Shown here: positions 1 to 6,171 of the stretch, piece after piece
Position numbering within the stretch: position 1 is the first letter of the stretch
How the letters are laid out: each line of letters opens with the position of its first letter
Assembly: GCA_031283975.1 (NCBI GenBank)
Contig: JAITAT010000129.1
Coordinates: 1-6,605 of the forward strand
Reading direction: 5' to 3'
Source of the DNA: Synergistaceae bacterium
GTDB lineage: Bacteria; Synergistota; Synergistia; Synergistales; Synergistaceae
Length of the DNA: 6,605 bases
Notes under the pieces: model-generated
Seen by the model: only the letters and a program-made list of their open reading frames with translations
The model's database searches: none
What the model was told of the DNA's origin: nothing
Position numbers and translations under genes: made by a program

Positions 1-472
1 CGACAGTTACGATGCCCGACAGCCAGCCGATATCCTCCGCTGTGACATACCTGGCGTTGGTCCTGTCCATGACTTTGACTCTCGGGTCATTTCGCAGCTC
101 CCAAGCGAGCTGTCCGTAGCCCACGTCCACGGCGGCCACGCGCGCCGCTCCCCTGTCGAGAAGCACCTGAGTGAACCCTCCGGTCGACGCGCCTATATCG
201 GCGCAGTCGAAACCTCCCGGATCGATGTTCCATTCTTCCAGCGCCCGGAGAAGCTTGCGCGCTCCCCTTCCAACCCAACGTTTGCCGGAGCGTCCGCCTC
301 TGTCTATTTCTATAGCGGCTTCGGAGGTGAACATCGACGAGGGTTTCGACCGTTCTATTCCGAGGACTTTTACCCATCCGCTTTTTATGAAATCGGCGGC
401 CTCGGCCCTCGATGACGCAAGACCGCGGGAGACCAGCAGTTTATCCAGCCTCTCTGGTGACCGAGACGCCAT
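1..472 (-). CDS. tlyA: TlyA-family rRNA 2'-O-methyltransferase (hemolysin A family), 3' end cut by window edge
   Basis: The first 157 residues are visible, of a family usually about 240-275 long. The frame is open from the ATG at 472 to the window edge. Residues 8 to about 60 form an S4 RNA-binding domain (RLDKLLVSRGLASSRAEA). A GRGARKL segment follows at 68-74. Then comes the SAM-binding motif DIGASTGGFT at 92-101, followed by AAVDVGYGQL (113-122) and DRTNAR (136-141); all are hallmarks of TlyA. Family members use S-adenosylmethionine to 2'-O-methylate cytidines of 16S and/or 23S rRNA, which affects capreomycin sensitivity in mycobacteria. The family's hemolysin name is historical. The start overlaps the end of dxs by 32 bases, with GAGAG five bases upstream, suggesting translational coupling. 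It is the last visible gene of the xseB-ispA-dxs-tlyA run. The catalytic C-terminal part lies outside the window. Confidence 0.93.
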   Translation of the reverse strand, partial: MASRSPERLDKLLVSRGLASSRAEAADFIKSGWVKVLGIERSKPSSMFTSEAAIEIDRGGRSGKRWVGRGARKLLRALEEWNIDPGGFDCADIGASTGGFTQVLLDRGAARVAAVDVGYGQLAWELRNDPRVKVMDRTNARYVTAEDIGWLSGIVTV

Positions 473-2354
473 AAAAACTCTCTACAAGGGCCGCTATTCC
501 GGATGCCGTCAAGCCCTGATCTTTCATCTGTTCGTCTCGTGTCGCGTGCGGCACATATTCGGCGTTCACGCCTACGGCGCGGACCGCGCAGGAGGAACCG
601 ATCTCGGCGGCTCTCGCGGCGACAGCTTCGCCAATTCCGCCGTTCCTGTAACCATCCTCCGCGGTTATGAGGAGCGAATGACTGAACAACAGGTTATCGA
701 CAGTCTCCCAGTCGACAGGGGAGACGAATCTGAGGTCCGCCACGGTTGGGGCCGGCAGACCTTTTCCCTCGCAGATATCAGCCGCGGAAAGAGCGGGTTT
801 GACGGCAGCGCCTATACAGGCGACGCACGCGCCGTTTCCTCGGCGCAGAATTTCCACCTTACCCCACGGAGCCGCTTCATCTCCCGCGCGGTTCAGCGAC
901 TCGGTTATCACTCCCTTGGGGTAGCGTATCATCACTGGAATATCCCTCTCCAGCCATTCCGCCATAAAGAAATCAAGATCGACCCTGTCTCGAGGAGCGC
1001 ATATCGTAAGGCCCGGAACGCTGCGTCCCCAAGCGATGTCCAGCAAACCCTGATGAGTCTCGCCATCCTCGCCGTTCAGTCCGGCGCGGTCGACGGCCAG
1101 CAGCACGGGCATTTTTTGCATACAGATGTCATGAACCAGTTGATCCATGGCCCTCTGCAAAAAGGTGGAATACACGCAGACGACGGGTTTCATTCCGCCC
1201 GCCGCCAGCCCGGCGGCATACGTCAGCATGTGTCCTTCCGCAATGCCCACGTCGAAGTACCTGCTTGGAAATCTTTCCTTGAAACCGCCCAGGTTAGTGC
1301 CGTCCTCCATCGCGGCCGTAAGCGCCACGATTCGTCCGTCCGCGGACGCCATGCTTTCTATATTTTTTGAAACGGCGCGGCTCCAATCGCGAATAGGCGG
1401 CGCGCTCGCGATTTCGGCCTTATCGCCTATTATCGTGCCGGAGCCGACCCCGTGGAAAAACGAGGGGCGCGCCTCGGCTTCCGCGCAGCCCTTGCCTTTC
1501 TTGGTGATCACATGAATTAGAAGCGATCTCGGGTACCGTTTCGACAGTTCGAATATCTCCTCGAGTTCCCGTGTGTTATGACCGTTGAAGGGCCCCCAGT
1601 AACTCACCCCCATATCCTCGAACACATTGGCCGGAAGCAGCAGAGATTTCAGCTTAGTCTTCCATGCCGCAAGTTTCCGTTCTATTCTGCGGCTGTCTCC
1701 TATGGAGCGGCATTGATCTTTGACGAACTGTTTGAGTCTCTTGTAAGGAGCGCTGACCGACAGTTTGGCAAGATGCTCTGCCATGCCTCCGATCCTAGGG
1801 CTGATGGACATCGTGTTATCGTTCAGTATCACCGTTATCTTCGTATCGCACTCGGATATATTGTTCAGAGCCTCGAACGCGAGCCCGTTCAAAAGCGCGC
1901 CGTCGCCGATAACCGCCACAACCTCGTGCCCCAATCCCAGCAGATCACGGGCTTTCGCGAAACCGAGCGCGGCCGATATGGAAGTGCTGCTGTGCCCGGT
2001 GTCGAAAACGTCGTATTTGCTTTCGAGTCTCCGCGGGAAACCGGATATTCCGCCTTTTTGGCGCAAGGTGTGAAATTTGTCCAGCCTGTCCGTCAAAATT
2101 TTGTAGGCGTACGTCTGATGGCCGACGTCGAAGATGATCTTGTCGCGCTCCGGGTTGAACACGCGGAGCAGGGCTACGCAAAGCTCGACCGCGCCGAGCG
2201 AACCGCCCAGGTGTCCTCCGTTTTTCAGCGTGACGTCCATAATAAGGGAGCGTATCTCGGCGCAGAGCAAATTTATATCGTCCGGGCCAAGAGCCGCGAG
2301 TTTTTTATAGTTTTGTATGTATTCCAGTAAAGATTTTTTTTCAGAGTTATCCAT
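441..2354 (-). CDS. dxs: 1-deoxy-D-xylulose-5-phosphate synthase
   Basis: This is a full-length, 637-residue thiamine-diphosphate enzyme that condenses pyruvate and glyceraldehyde 3-phosphate to DXP, the entry step of the MEP isoprenoid pathway (DXP also feeds thiamine and pyridoxal synthesis). Visible landmarks: GGHLGGSLG at 46-54 (H48 corresponds to E. coli H49); DVGHQ with H79; GHSSTSISA at 120-128; the ThDP/Mg motif GDGA at 150-153 closing with NDN at 178-180; GIAEGH at 370-375 with catalytic E373; STFLQRAMDQ with R401; and DRAGLNGEDGETHQG with R423, D430 and H434. A transketolase C-terminal domain runs from about 500 to 630. The usual GPxDGHD stretch reads GPFNGHN (254-260), a noticeable variation. 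The ATG start lies 3 bases after the ispA stop, with AGGAG 10 bases upstream inside ispA. Its C-terminal codons overlap tlyA. Confidence 0.96.
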   Translation of the reverse strand: MDNSEKKSLLEYIQNYKKLAALGPDDINLLCAEIRSLIMDVTLKNGGHLGGSLGAVELCVALLRVFNPERDKIIFDVGHQTYAYKILTDRLDKFHTLRQKGGISGFPRRLESKYDVFDTGHSSTSISAALGFAKARDLLGLGHEVVAVIGDGALLNGLAFEALNNISECDTKITVILNDNTMSISPRIGGMAEHLAKLSVSAPYKRLKQFVKDQCRSIGDSRRIERKLAAWKTKLKSLLLPANVFEDMGVSYWGPFNGHNTRELEEIFELSKRYPRSLLIHVITKKGKGCAEAEARPSFFHGVGSGTIIGDKAEIASAPPIRDWSRAVSKNIESMASADGRIVALTAAMEDGTNLGGFKERFPSRYFDVGIAEGHMLTYAAGLAAGGMKPVVCVYSTFLQRAMDQLVHDICMQKMPVLLAVDRAGLNGEDGETHQGLLDIAWGRSVPGLTICAPRDRVDLDFFMAEWLERDIPVMIRYPKGVITESLNRAGDEAAPWGKVEILRRGNGACVACIGAAVKPALSAADICEGKGLPAPTVADLRFVSPVDWETVDNLLFSHSLLITAEDGYRNGGIGEAVAARAAEIGSSCAVRAVGVNAEYVPHATRDEQMKDQGLTASGIAALVESFYGVSVTREAG

Positions 2355-2357
2355 CCG

Positions 2358-3266
2358 TCATCGGCTCCTGTGCGCCAGTTGTTCCGCAAGGGTTATCAGG
2401 AGGTCGCCCCCGGGAAAGAGCGGAGACAAGGCTTCCGCCGCTCTGGCGGATTCGCGTTCCGCGCGCTGTTTCGCGCCATCCAGTCCGTACGCTGAGACGA
2501 ACGTTCTTTTGTCCTGCGCTTCATCCTTGCGCGGAGTCTTGCCAAGTTTTTCCGCCGTGCCGGTCGCGTCCAGAATATCGTCCACGATCTGGAAAGCTAT
2601 TCCAACATGTTCGCCATATTCGGAGTACCGCCGCACTATTTCATCCGACGCACCCGCAAGCAGCGCTCCTGTAACAACTGAGGCGCGAATCAGCGAGGCC
2701 GTCTTTTTTTCGGCTATCTCGTAGACGAAATCGCGGTCGGCGCTCTGGCTTTCGCGGTCGGTATCGAGCGTCTGCCCTCCGCACAGGCCTTCCGGCCCGG
2801 TCGCCTCACATAGGAAAGATACGGCACGGAAAGCCGCCTCATACGGTATGCCGTTTGAGACGAGCCCGGACAGCGCGTGTTCGAACGCCCATATCATCAG
2901 CGAAAAACCGGCCAGAATGGCCAGGCATTCGCCGAAAACCTTGTGATTCGTGGGGCGTCCGCGGCGCAGGTCGTCATTGTCCATGCACGGCAGGTCGTCA
3001 TGTATCAGCGAAGCTGTGTGAAGAAATTCCAGCGCTCCGGCCATCGGCATCGCTCGTTCCGCGCGAACGCCATTGCGTTCAGCCGCGGCCAGACAAAGCG
3101 CGGGGCGCAGTCTTTTGCCGCCGTCAAGAAGCGAATAAGACATCGACTTCAAAAGCCTGGGGGGTATGACTCCTCGCTTCGACTCGCACAACGCGCGCAG
3201 ACTGGCCTCAATTTTGTCGGCGTATATCCCGTTAAGCGTGGAAACGGCGTCAAACGATCCGCTCAT
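2358..3266 (-). CDS. ispA: Short-chain polyprenyl diphosphate synthase (farnesyl or geranylgeranyl diphosphate synthase)
   Basis: This enzyme condenses DMAPP and successive IPP units to an all-trans C15 or C20 prenyl diphosphate. In 302-residue numbering: GGKRLRP at 49-55; the first aspartate-rich motif DDLPCMDNDD at 90-99 followed by LRRGRPTNHK; GGQTLDTD in mid-protein; and the second motif FQIVDDILD at 225-233. The two-residue insertion in the first motif is the bacterial/plant type. The residue five before it is Ala85, where bacterial farnesyl synthases usually have Tyr, so the product may be C20 or longer. I chose the ATG at 3266, seven bases after the xseB stop, because the family begins close to there. 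A TTG at 3299 (313 residues, overlapping xseB, with GGAAG upstream) is possible. No strong ribosome site precedes the ATG, so coupling to xseB is likely. The stop is 3 bases before dxs. Confidence 0.94.
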   Translation of the reverse strand: MSGSFDAVSTLNGIYADKIEASLRALCESKRGVIPPRLLKSMSYSLLDGGKRLRPALCLAAAERNGVRAERAMPMAGALEFLHTASLIHDDLPCMDNDDLRRGRPTNHKVFGECLAILAGFSLMIWAFEHALSGLVSNGIPYEAAFRAVSFLCEATGPEGLCGGQTLDTDRESQSADRDFVYEIAEKKTASLIRASVVTGALLAGASDEIVRRYSEYGEHVGIAFQIVDDILDATGTAEKLGKTPRKDEAQDKRTFVSAYGLDGAKQRAERESARAAEALSPLFPGGDLLITLAEQLAHRSR

Positions 3267-3273
3267 CACCGCT

Positions 3274-3492
3274 TCATCCCGGCTGAGTGCCGTCGTCAAA
3301 ATCTTCTTCCGTTTCTCCGTCCGACGAAAGCGCCGTCACTTTCCTTTTGGCGTTTTTGAGGTATTCGCGGCAGCCTTTTATCAGTTTCACACCCTCTTCG
3401 AAAAGAGCGAGCGAACTTTCCATGTCGGGGTCGTTTTTCTCAAATTCGTCTATGATCTCCTGAAGCCTTTCCATATCGCCCGAAAAACCCAT
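3274..3492 (-). CDS. xseB: Exodeoxyribonuclease VII small subunit
   Basis: This 72-residue acidic protein is of usual XseB length. The conserved core is MERLQEIIDEFEKNDPDMES (7-26), continuing into SLALFEEGVKLIKGCREYL (27-45), the two-helix family signature. XseB subunits bind the catalytic XseA subunit to form the nuclease that degrades single-stranded DNA from both ends to oligonucleotides. A hydrophilic tail (DGETEEDFDDG) follows. The frame stays open upstream to a GTG at 3555 (93 residues), but an extended -10 promoter sits inside that extension and transcripts would begin near 3519. The ATG at 3492 is therefore preferred, with GGAAGGG 12 bases upstream. xseA is not adjacent: the gene upstream is an EamA permease. 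ispA follows within a few bases, the standard arrangement. Confidence 0.93.
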   Translation of the reverse strand: MGFSGDMERLQEIIDEFEKNDPDMESSLALFEEGVKLIKGCREYLKNAKRKVTALSSDGETEEDFDDGTQPG

Positions 3493-3525
3493 CGCGTTCG
3501 TCAGCCCTTCCGGTAATGTCTTTAA

Positions 3526-3534
3526 AGTATACCA
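3526..3534 (-). promoter_or_regulatory. Extended -10 promoter for xseB-ispA-dxs-tlyA
   Basis: Read on the minus strand the bases are TGGTATACT: a TGn extension followed by TATACT, one mismatch from the sigma-70 consensus TATAAT. No good -35 box lies 16-18 bases upstream (the best hexamers there match TTGACA poorly), which is tolerated by extended -10 promoters. Transcription would start near 3519 and leave a leader of about 27 bases containing GGAAGGG before the xseB ATG. It lies in the only real gap between the EamA gene and the isoprenoid genes. The match is by eye and unscored. Confidence 0.55.
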
Positions 3535-3589
3535 GAAACGCGCGGGATTAAACACAGCATAAGCCCGTATGAGCGGAACGGAGGAGCTT

Positions 3590-4441
3590 TTACTTTTTTA
3601 TGCTGATCGTTATTACGGCTATCACCACGCATACAACGCCTATCATCTTGGCGGTGGAATATCCCTCTCCGAGGATTGACACTCCGAGGGCAAAACTGGT
3701 TATCGGTTCCAGCGTCGAGAGGATGGAAGCGGTCGCCGCGCCGGAAAACTGGATGCCCAACTGCAATGCCGTGACCGCCACCACAGCGCACAGTACCGAA
3801 TTGACCGCGCAGAGAATCCACGCTTTCGCCGTCAGGTTCAACGCGAGCGTGCCGGTAACCGCTCCGTAAGCGCCGAAGAAAATGGTGAGCATAATACTGA
3901 GCCAGAAAGACAACTTGAAGTGGTTCATGTTCTTTATTTCGCTTTTGTCTACGTAGACGAGGAAAAAAGCGTACGTCAACCCTGAAATCAGGGCCATGGC
4001 GACGCCCTTGGCGCTGACTCCCTCGGTATTCCCCATGAACAGGAACACGCCGGCCGTACACATGACGAGGGCGCATAGCATCGGCAGCGAGAATTTTTCG
4101 CGGAAAAAGAAGATGCAGACGACGCTCACCGTTATCGGATAGATGAAGTGGAGAGTCGTAGCCATGCCCACCGGAATGTACGCGTACGAGCCAAAGAGCA
4201 GCAGAGTCGTGATCCCGAACCCGATTCCGCATGACATGATCACGTCTTTGGTTTCCCGCCTGGTCAGGGAGGGCGATATTTTTTGCGCGCGCATTATGGC
4301 AAACAGCACAGGGAGAGCCAGTATCCTCAAAAAAGCGACCGAGGCTGAGGTCGCCCCGCCGTCGTAGGCCATTCTTATCAAAACAGGGGATATGCCGTAA
4401 GCCACGGCCGATATCATCGTAAAAATAATCCCCTTTCGCAT
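3590..4441 (-). CDS. EamA/DMT-superfamily permease
   Basis: This integral membrane protein has about ten hydrophobic segments and two tandem EamA repeats. In 283-residue numbering from the ATG at 4441, the first repeat opens with KGIIFTMISAVAYGISPVLI and ends near the FFREK turn (112-116). The second opens with GVAMALISGLTYAFFLVYVD and contains the LEPITSFALGVSILGE signature (244-259). Family members move amino acids, their derivatives or other metabolites, often outward; the substrate cannot be read here. The start is uncertain. The ATG fits the usual family N-terminus but has a weak ribosome site. A TTG at 4486 would give 298 residues, overlap the amidohydrolase by 13 bases and has GGAAAG upstream. 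Further candidates are GTG at 4459 and TTG at 4450. Either way it is tightly linked to the amidohydrolase. No convincing terminator follows the stop. Confidence 0.9.
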   Translation of the reverse strand: MRKGIIFTMISAVAYGISPVLIRMAYDGGATSASVAFLRILALPVLFAIMRAQKISPSLTRRETKDVIMSCGIGFGITTLLLFGSYAYIPVGMATTLHFIYPITVSVVCIFFFREKFSLPMLCALVMCTAGVFLFMGNTEGVSAKGVAMALISGLTYAFFLVYVDKSEIKNMNHFKLSFWLSIMLTIFFGAYGAVTGTLALNLTAKAWILCAVNSVLCAVVAVTALQLGIQFSGAATASILSTLEPITSFALGVSILGEGYSTAKMIGVVCVVIAVITISIKK

Positions 4442-4473
4442 ATCCGTCAAATCGATCACGTTCCTTCGCGGGT

Positions 4474-6096
4474 TTATCTGCTCCAAACTATCTTTCCGTC
4501 CAAAATAGTCATATTGACTTTTGCGTCTTTGATTCCGTCGGGGTCAATTTTGAAAATATCGTCCGACAGCACGGTCATGTCCGCCATATACCCCTTTTTT
4601 ATCATGCCTTTGACGTCTTCCTCTCCGGAGCAATAGGCCGAACCCACGGTATAATAATAGACCGCTTCCTCGACAGTCAAGCGCTGTTCCGGATAAAAAC
4701 CTCCGTCCGGGTTCCCGCCGAGATCTTTTCTCGTCACGGCGGAATAAATATTGCGCAAAGGATCGAGAGTTTCGATCGGGCAGTCGGTGCCGATAGACAT
4801 GCGGACACCCGTGTCCGCCATGGTCTTGAAGTTGTAGCTCGTCGCGGCGAGACCGTGTCCCACGCGGCTTTCGGCCACATGCAAATCCTCGTTCAGGAAG
4901 ATTGGCTGCACATACGCCAGCACGTCCAACTCCCTGAACATCTCCAAAAGCGGCGCGTCCGTGATTTGGCAGTGGACGATCCCATGCCGCGCGTCGAATT
5001 TCTTTCCCTTTCGGGCCTTGTGAATGCTGCTCATCACCATGTACGCGGCTCCGTCGCCTATGCAATGCACCGCTACCGCCTGTCCCGCTTCATGCGTACG
5101 CCCGACCAGATAGTCCATTTCCTCCTGGGAGTAGATGGCAATACCCCTGTTAGCGGGGTCGTCCTTGTATGGATGGCTCAGATAAGCGGTGCGAGCGCCC
5201 AGGGAACCGTCAGCCATCAATTTTATCGGGCCGAGCTTGTAAAAACCCTCCGTTCCCGAGAGGTCGCGGCGTTTGTTCAAGAAATCGCCGATGTCGCAGC
5301 TTTTGGGCAGCCGGCGCTGCTGGCAGGTCCTGAAGAGCAGACGGCCGTTTCTGGTCAGGTCGGCGTACGCCGAGATCACATCCTCGTAATCTACGGCCTC
5401 AGAAAAATCGTCGCTCTGTATCGACGTGACGCCGTTTCGCGCGAGATCGCGGCCGGCTTTGACGAGATATTTGCCCACCTCGCCGGCCGAAGACAGGGCG
5501 AGGGAATCGAACAGGAACTCGGCGGCGGATTCCTTGAAAATTCCGGTTCGCACCTCCTCCTCTCCGACCGCTTCCGCGACACGCCGGCTCGCGGTGTTAT
5601 CTCCGCGGAGCCCCAGCAACTCCAGCGCCCTCGTGTTGACCGAGACAACATGGAAACATATCCTGATGCAGACGACCGGATGCTCCGTGGAAACAGCGTC
5701 GAGATCCCCGCGCGTGGGGAATCTTTTCTCCGCGAGAATGTCCTGATTCCAATGTTTTCCAGTGACCCATCCGCCCTTTGGAATTTTTTTCGCGTCGATA
5801 TGACGCCTCATCCTCGAAACGATCTCGCCAATGGATCCGCTGCCCAGCAAATCGCATTGCTCGCTCATGACGGCATAATTTAAGATATGCAGGTGGGAAT
5901 CGTTGAAACCGGGGACTACGCGGTTTTTTTCCAGATCCACCAGCTTCGTCGCCGGAGTTTTAAGAACCATCATATCCTCCGAGGAACCGACCGCCGCGAT
6001 TACCCCGTTTTCGACCGCCGCTGCCGAGACTTCCGGCTGTTGAGGATCCATGGTGCTTATTTTGCCGTTGTACAAGATCAAATTCACGCGAAACAT
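4474..6096 (-). CDS. YtcJ-like metal-dependent amidohydrolase (Amidohydro_3 family)
   Basis: This is a full-length, 540-residue amidohydrolase-superfamily protein with no signal peptide, so probably cytoplasmic. An N-terminal beta-sandwich strand (LILYNGKISTMD) leads to VVPGFNDSHLH at 60-70, with metal-binding H68 and H70. KLMADGSLGARTA (292-304) carries the Lys typical of this subfamily. AVHCIGDGA (H344), HGIVHCQ (H375) and SIGTDCPIE (D438) complete the metal and active-site set. The C-terminus returns to the sandwich with KGYMADMTVL. Relatives hydrolyse amide or related bonds in N-acyl or cyclic compounds; the substrate here is unknown. The neighbours, a sodium:alanine symporter upstream and an EamA permease overlapping or just downstream, suggest amino-acid-type compounds. 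The ATG at 6096 has GGAG only three bases away. A GTG at 6087, with GAGAGG about nine bases upstream and the usual family N-terminus (NLILYNGKI), is an equally good start. Confidence 0.92.
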   Translation of the reverse strand: MFRVNLILYNGKISTMDPQQPEVSAAAVENGVIAAVGSSEDMMVLKTPATKLVDLEKNRVVPGFNDSHLHILNYAVMSEQCDLLGSGSIGEIVSRMRRHIDAKKIPKGGWVTGKHWNQDILAEKRFPTRGDLDAVSTEHPVVCIRICFHVVSVNTRALELLGLRGDNTASRRVAEAVGEEEVRTGIFKESAAEFLFDSLALSSAGEVGKYLVKAGRDLARNGVTSIQSDDFSEAVDYEDVISAYADLTRNGRLLFRTCQQRRLPKSCDIGDFLNKRRDLSGTEGFYKLGPIKLMADGSLGARTAYLSHPYKDDPANRGIAIYSQEEMDYLVGRTHEAGQAVAVHCIGDGAAYMVMSSIHKARKGKKFDARHGIVHCQITDAPLLEMFRELDVLAYVQPIFLNEDLHVAESRVGHGLAATSYNFKTMADTGVRMSIGTDCPIETLDPLRNIYSAVTRKDLGGNPDGGFYPEQRLTVEEAVYYYTVGSAYCSGEEDVKGMIKKGYMADMTVLSDDIFKIDPDGIKDAKVNMTILDGKIVWSR

Positions 6097-6171
6097 CCTC
6101 TCCGCTTTCGCTCCTTTCGCTCGCCTGCGTCACGCAATGCCCAAAGGCGGAGCGAGAACGGGGCGGTTTTT
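6097..6171 (-). promoter_or_regulatory. Spacer with competing inverted repeats before the amidohydrolase
   Basis: These 75 bases lie between the symporter stop and the amidohydrolase start. Two pairings share one arm. Bases 6145-6154 can pair with 6118-6126 (nine pairs, one bulge, 18-base loop). Bases 6149-6155 can instead pair with 6108-6114 (seven pairs), which would cover the AAAGGAGC purine tract ahead of the gene. The two are mutually exclusive because 6149-6154 is common to both. No run of T follows either, so this is not a standard intrinsic terminator. A regulatory role is inference from complementarity alone. Confidence 0.3.
6105..6122 (-). repeat. Tandem 9-bp direct repeat in the amidohydrolase leader
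   Basis: On the minus strand GAGCGAAAG occurs twice head to tail (6122-6114 and 6113-6105), followed directly by CGGAGAGG and the ATG. The junction of the copies makes an AAAGGAGC ribosome-site-like tract 15 bases before the ATG, and a second GGAG lies 3 bases before it. It may be a local slippage duplication of the ribosome-site region. Confidence 0.6.

Noticed and set aside
171..1370. A 399-codon open frame on the plus strand opposite dxs and tlyA
   Set aside because: No recognisable domain, arginine- and serine-rich low-quality protein, and fully covered by well-supported genes on the other strand; a shadow of their codon use.
1578..2330. A 250-codon plus-strand open frame opposite dxs
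   Set aside because: No domain, and dxs motifs are continuous in the other strand across the whole span.
3274..3299. TTG start at 3299 for ispA
   Set aside because: It has a purine-rich upstream tract, but that tract comes from acidic xseB codons; the ATG at 3266 fits the family N-terminus and the spacing better. Not excluded.
3550..3590. Possible intrinsic terminator after the EamA stop
   Set aside because: Only 3-4 base-pair stems (for example CATA/TATG) and no T-run on the minus strand, so not supportable.
3522..4232. A 236-codon minus-strand frame overlapping the EamA gene
   Set aside because: Arg/His-rich translation typical of a shifted frame; the EamA frame has clean membrane segments and family motifs.
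4855..5883. A 342-codon open frame on the plus strand opposite the amidohydrolase
   Set aside because: Lies entirely within a clear Amidohydro_3 gene and shows no family motif; antisense shadow.
6140..6171. Terminator between the symporter and the amidohydrolase
   Set aside because: The GC-rich inverted repeats are not followed by a T-tract in the direction of transcription; the A-run lies before them, at the symporter stop.
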